A stretch of DNA of 5,347 bases from Bacteroides ovatus. GTDB taxonomy: Bacteria > Bacteroidota > Bacteroidia > Bacteroidales > Bacteroidaceae. The notes under the pieces are model-generated. The model was not told the DNA's origin. It saw only the letters and a list, made by a program, of their open reading frames with translations, and did not search any database. The DNA is taken from the NCBI GenBank assembly GCA_030844565.1, contig JAUUNK010000299.1, forward strand, positions 1 to 5,347, written 5' to 3'. Shown piece by piece: positions 4,311 to 5,347 of this stretch. Positions within the stretch are counted from its first letter, which is position 1. Each line of letters begins with the position of its first letter. The position numbers were made by a program, and so were the translations under genes.

Positions 4311-5347
4311 ATGGAAACTCTTTGGAAGATGGTCTTTTATATACTGAATTTTACAGTTTATCTGTTTCTGATTTGGTGGGTAGTCAATAAATACTTAGTA
4401 GCTACAATGGCGGCGGCAAGTCTGGAATATTGGATATTTTTCTTTGTCATTATCCTCTTGGCTGTAAGCTCTGTCGGATATTGGGTGGCACACTATTTTT
4501 GGAATAGTGGCTATTGGGGAATGTTCTTTAAAAATATGGGGATATTCCTTTTGGCTCTGTTCGTCCTTGTCAATAAAGAAGTCATTGAAACCGGTTCTTC
4601 CGATTTCTGCAAACGAGGAAAAGTCTTTGAATGGTATATGGGTATCTCCTCCCCTAAATATTATAGCATAGTAAATATAAAAACGGAATTACTCTATCCC
4701 AATGGCTCCAAAACTGTATATGACGAATATATATATGCAAACAGTGACTGGGGGAACGCACAAAGAAGTATAGGTAGTAGCGATAAACAAGAGATTCCTA
4801 CAAAATTACATGCAAAATGGTTATCGTATAGAGAAGGAGAAAACGGACAACTTTACGAAGGCACATTTGATTTGCCATACGATATGATCTTGAATTTGTT
4901 CCGAAACGGATATATCTATCAATATACCGATAGTGAAATAGTAAAAGATGAATATACAGGAATTAGTGTTGGGCTTGCTCCGGGTGGAGTGGTTGCCCTG
5001 TGGGTAAGCGGAAGTCACCGTAGGGTTCAGGTTGGTTGTTGGATAGCTGACAAGTTATCTGCCGATGATGAACTGTTCGCCTCGTGGGGTGGGCAAAAAA
5101 AACGGGTTGAACGATTGCGATCAACAGATTCATACGATAATATACCCGATCATATAAAGAACAAGCCTATTGGACAATGGGAAAAGTATAACCAAACTTA
5201 TCCTTATCGCTACAACGTGAGTTTTGTTGATAGTGAACCGGAAAGTCTGCTTATTGAAACGCATTACTATAATGGGGAGAGTTTTAAAACCGGAATAGAT
5301 GATACGGTCATACGTTCCAAAGCAAGCCCAAAAAAGATTACACTTAT
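4311..5347 (+). CDS. Three-helix DUF2931 family protein, 3' end outside window
   Basis: The frame is open from ATG 4311 to the window edge, 345 codons without a stop. Helices are predicted at about 9-26 (FYILNFTVYLFLIWWVV), 41-60 (WIFFFVIILLAVSSVGYWVA) and 74-89 (NMGIFLLALFVLVNK), so the rest should lie in the periplasm if the N-terminus is inside. A DUF2931 domain follows at about 105-320. Its marks are FEWYMGISSPKYYSI near 106-120, KLHAKWLSYREGE (165-177), LYEGTFDLPYDMILNLFRNG (181-200), ISVGLAPGGVVALWVSGSHR (218-237) and KPIGQWEKYNQTYPYRYNVSF (within 285-305). The block V-G-L-A-P-G-G-V-V-x-[LV]-W-[VL]-S-G is the best-conserved family signature I know. The corresponding blocks of the upstream DUF2931 protein align in the same order, but the sequences are far apart. 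Function is unknown. A three-helix anchor instead of a lipoprotein signal is not the usual form for the family. The start lies 29 bases after the TPR-like ORF in an A-rich leader. Confidence 0.8.
   Translation, partial: METLWKMVFYILNFTVYLFLIWWVVNKYLVATMAAASLEYWIFFFVIILLAVSSVGYWVAHYFWNSGYWGMFFKNMGIFLLALFVLVNKEVIETGSSDFCKRGKVFEWYMGISSPKYYSIVNIKTELLYPNGSKTVYDEYIYANSDWGNAQRSIGSSDKQEIPTKLHAKWLSYREGENGQLYEGTFDLPYDMILNLFRNGYIYQYTDSEIVKDEYTGISVGLAPGGVVALWVSGSHRRVQVGCWIADKLSADDELFASWGGQKKRVERLRSTDSYDNIPDHIKNKPIGQWEKYNQTYPYRYNVSFVDSEPESLLIETHYYNGESFKTGIDDTVIRSKASPKKITL

Noticed and set aside
4133..4390. An 85-codon + strand frame whose ATG overlaps the ankyrin stop as ATGA.
   Set aside because: The overlap looks like translational coupling, but the product has no family resemblance and is rich in R, C and V. 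It also runs 80 bases into the strongly supported DUF2931 gene, and the TPR motif lies in another frame of the same bases.

Overview
The window looks like AT-rich chromosomal DNA of a Bacteroidales bacterium (Bacteroides or a close relative). The grounds are the A-rich leaders with no strong Shine-Dalgarno, sequences matching the Bacteroides -7 element TAnnTTTG, a TonB C-terminal domain fragment of the usual Bacteroidota form, and protein families that are common there (DUF2931, small SH3-like lipoproteins, TPRs with a GDxxGACxDW motif). Every gene I can support is on the + strand. No transposase, integrase, RNA gene or CRISPR array is visible.

Layout: (1) 1-282, the 3' end of a gene for a TonB C-terminal-like domain; (2) 373-1152, a soluble alpha-helical HEAT-like repeat protein; (3) 1280-1561, a 93-residue protein with three membrane helices; (4) 1576-2766, a single-helix membrane protein with a DUF2931 domain and an extra C-terminal region; (5) 2835-3191, a small exported or lipoprotein-like SH3-type protein; (6) 3333-4136, three membrane helices followed by ankyrin repeats; (7) 4111-4281, a short TPR-like ORF overlapping the ankyrin gene; (8) 4311 to the right edge, a second DUF2931 protein behind three membrane helices, with no stop codon in the window.

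The spacers before genes 2, 5 and 6 carry copies of one short motif (core GGGTATCTTyGG). It contains a perfect or near-perfect Bacteroides -7 box, and in two copies it is preceded by a further shared stretch of about 25 bases. This suggests a cassette-like array in which individual genes were added together with a common upstream segment.

My reading, which is inference, is that this is an accessory cluster of envelope-targeted, repeat-rich recognition proteins (HEAT, DUF2931, SH3, ankyrin, TPR). Such mixtures are typical of immunity or orphan-immunity arrays beside polymorphic toxin or type VI effector genes. No toxin, VgrG, Hcp, PAAR or Rhs sequence is present, so the assignment depends on the flanks. 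None of these genes has a function I can assert beyond fold and location.
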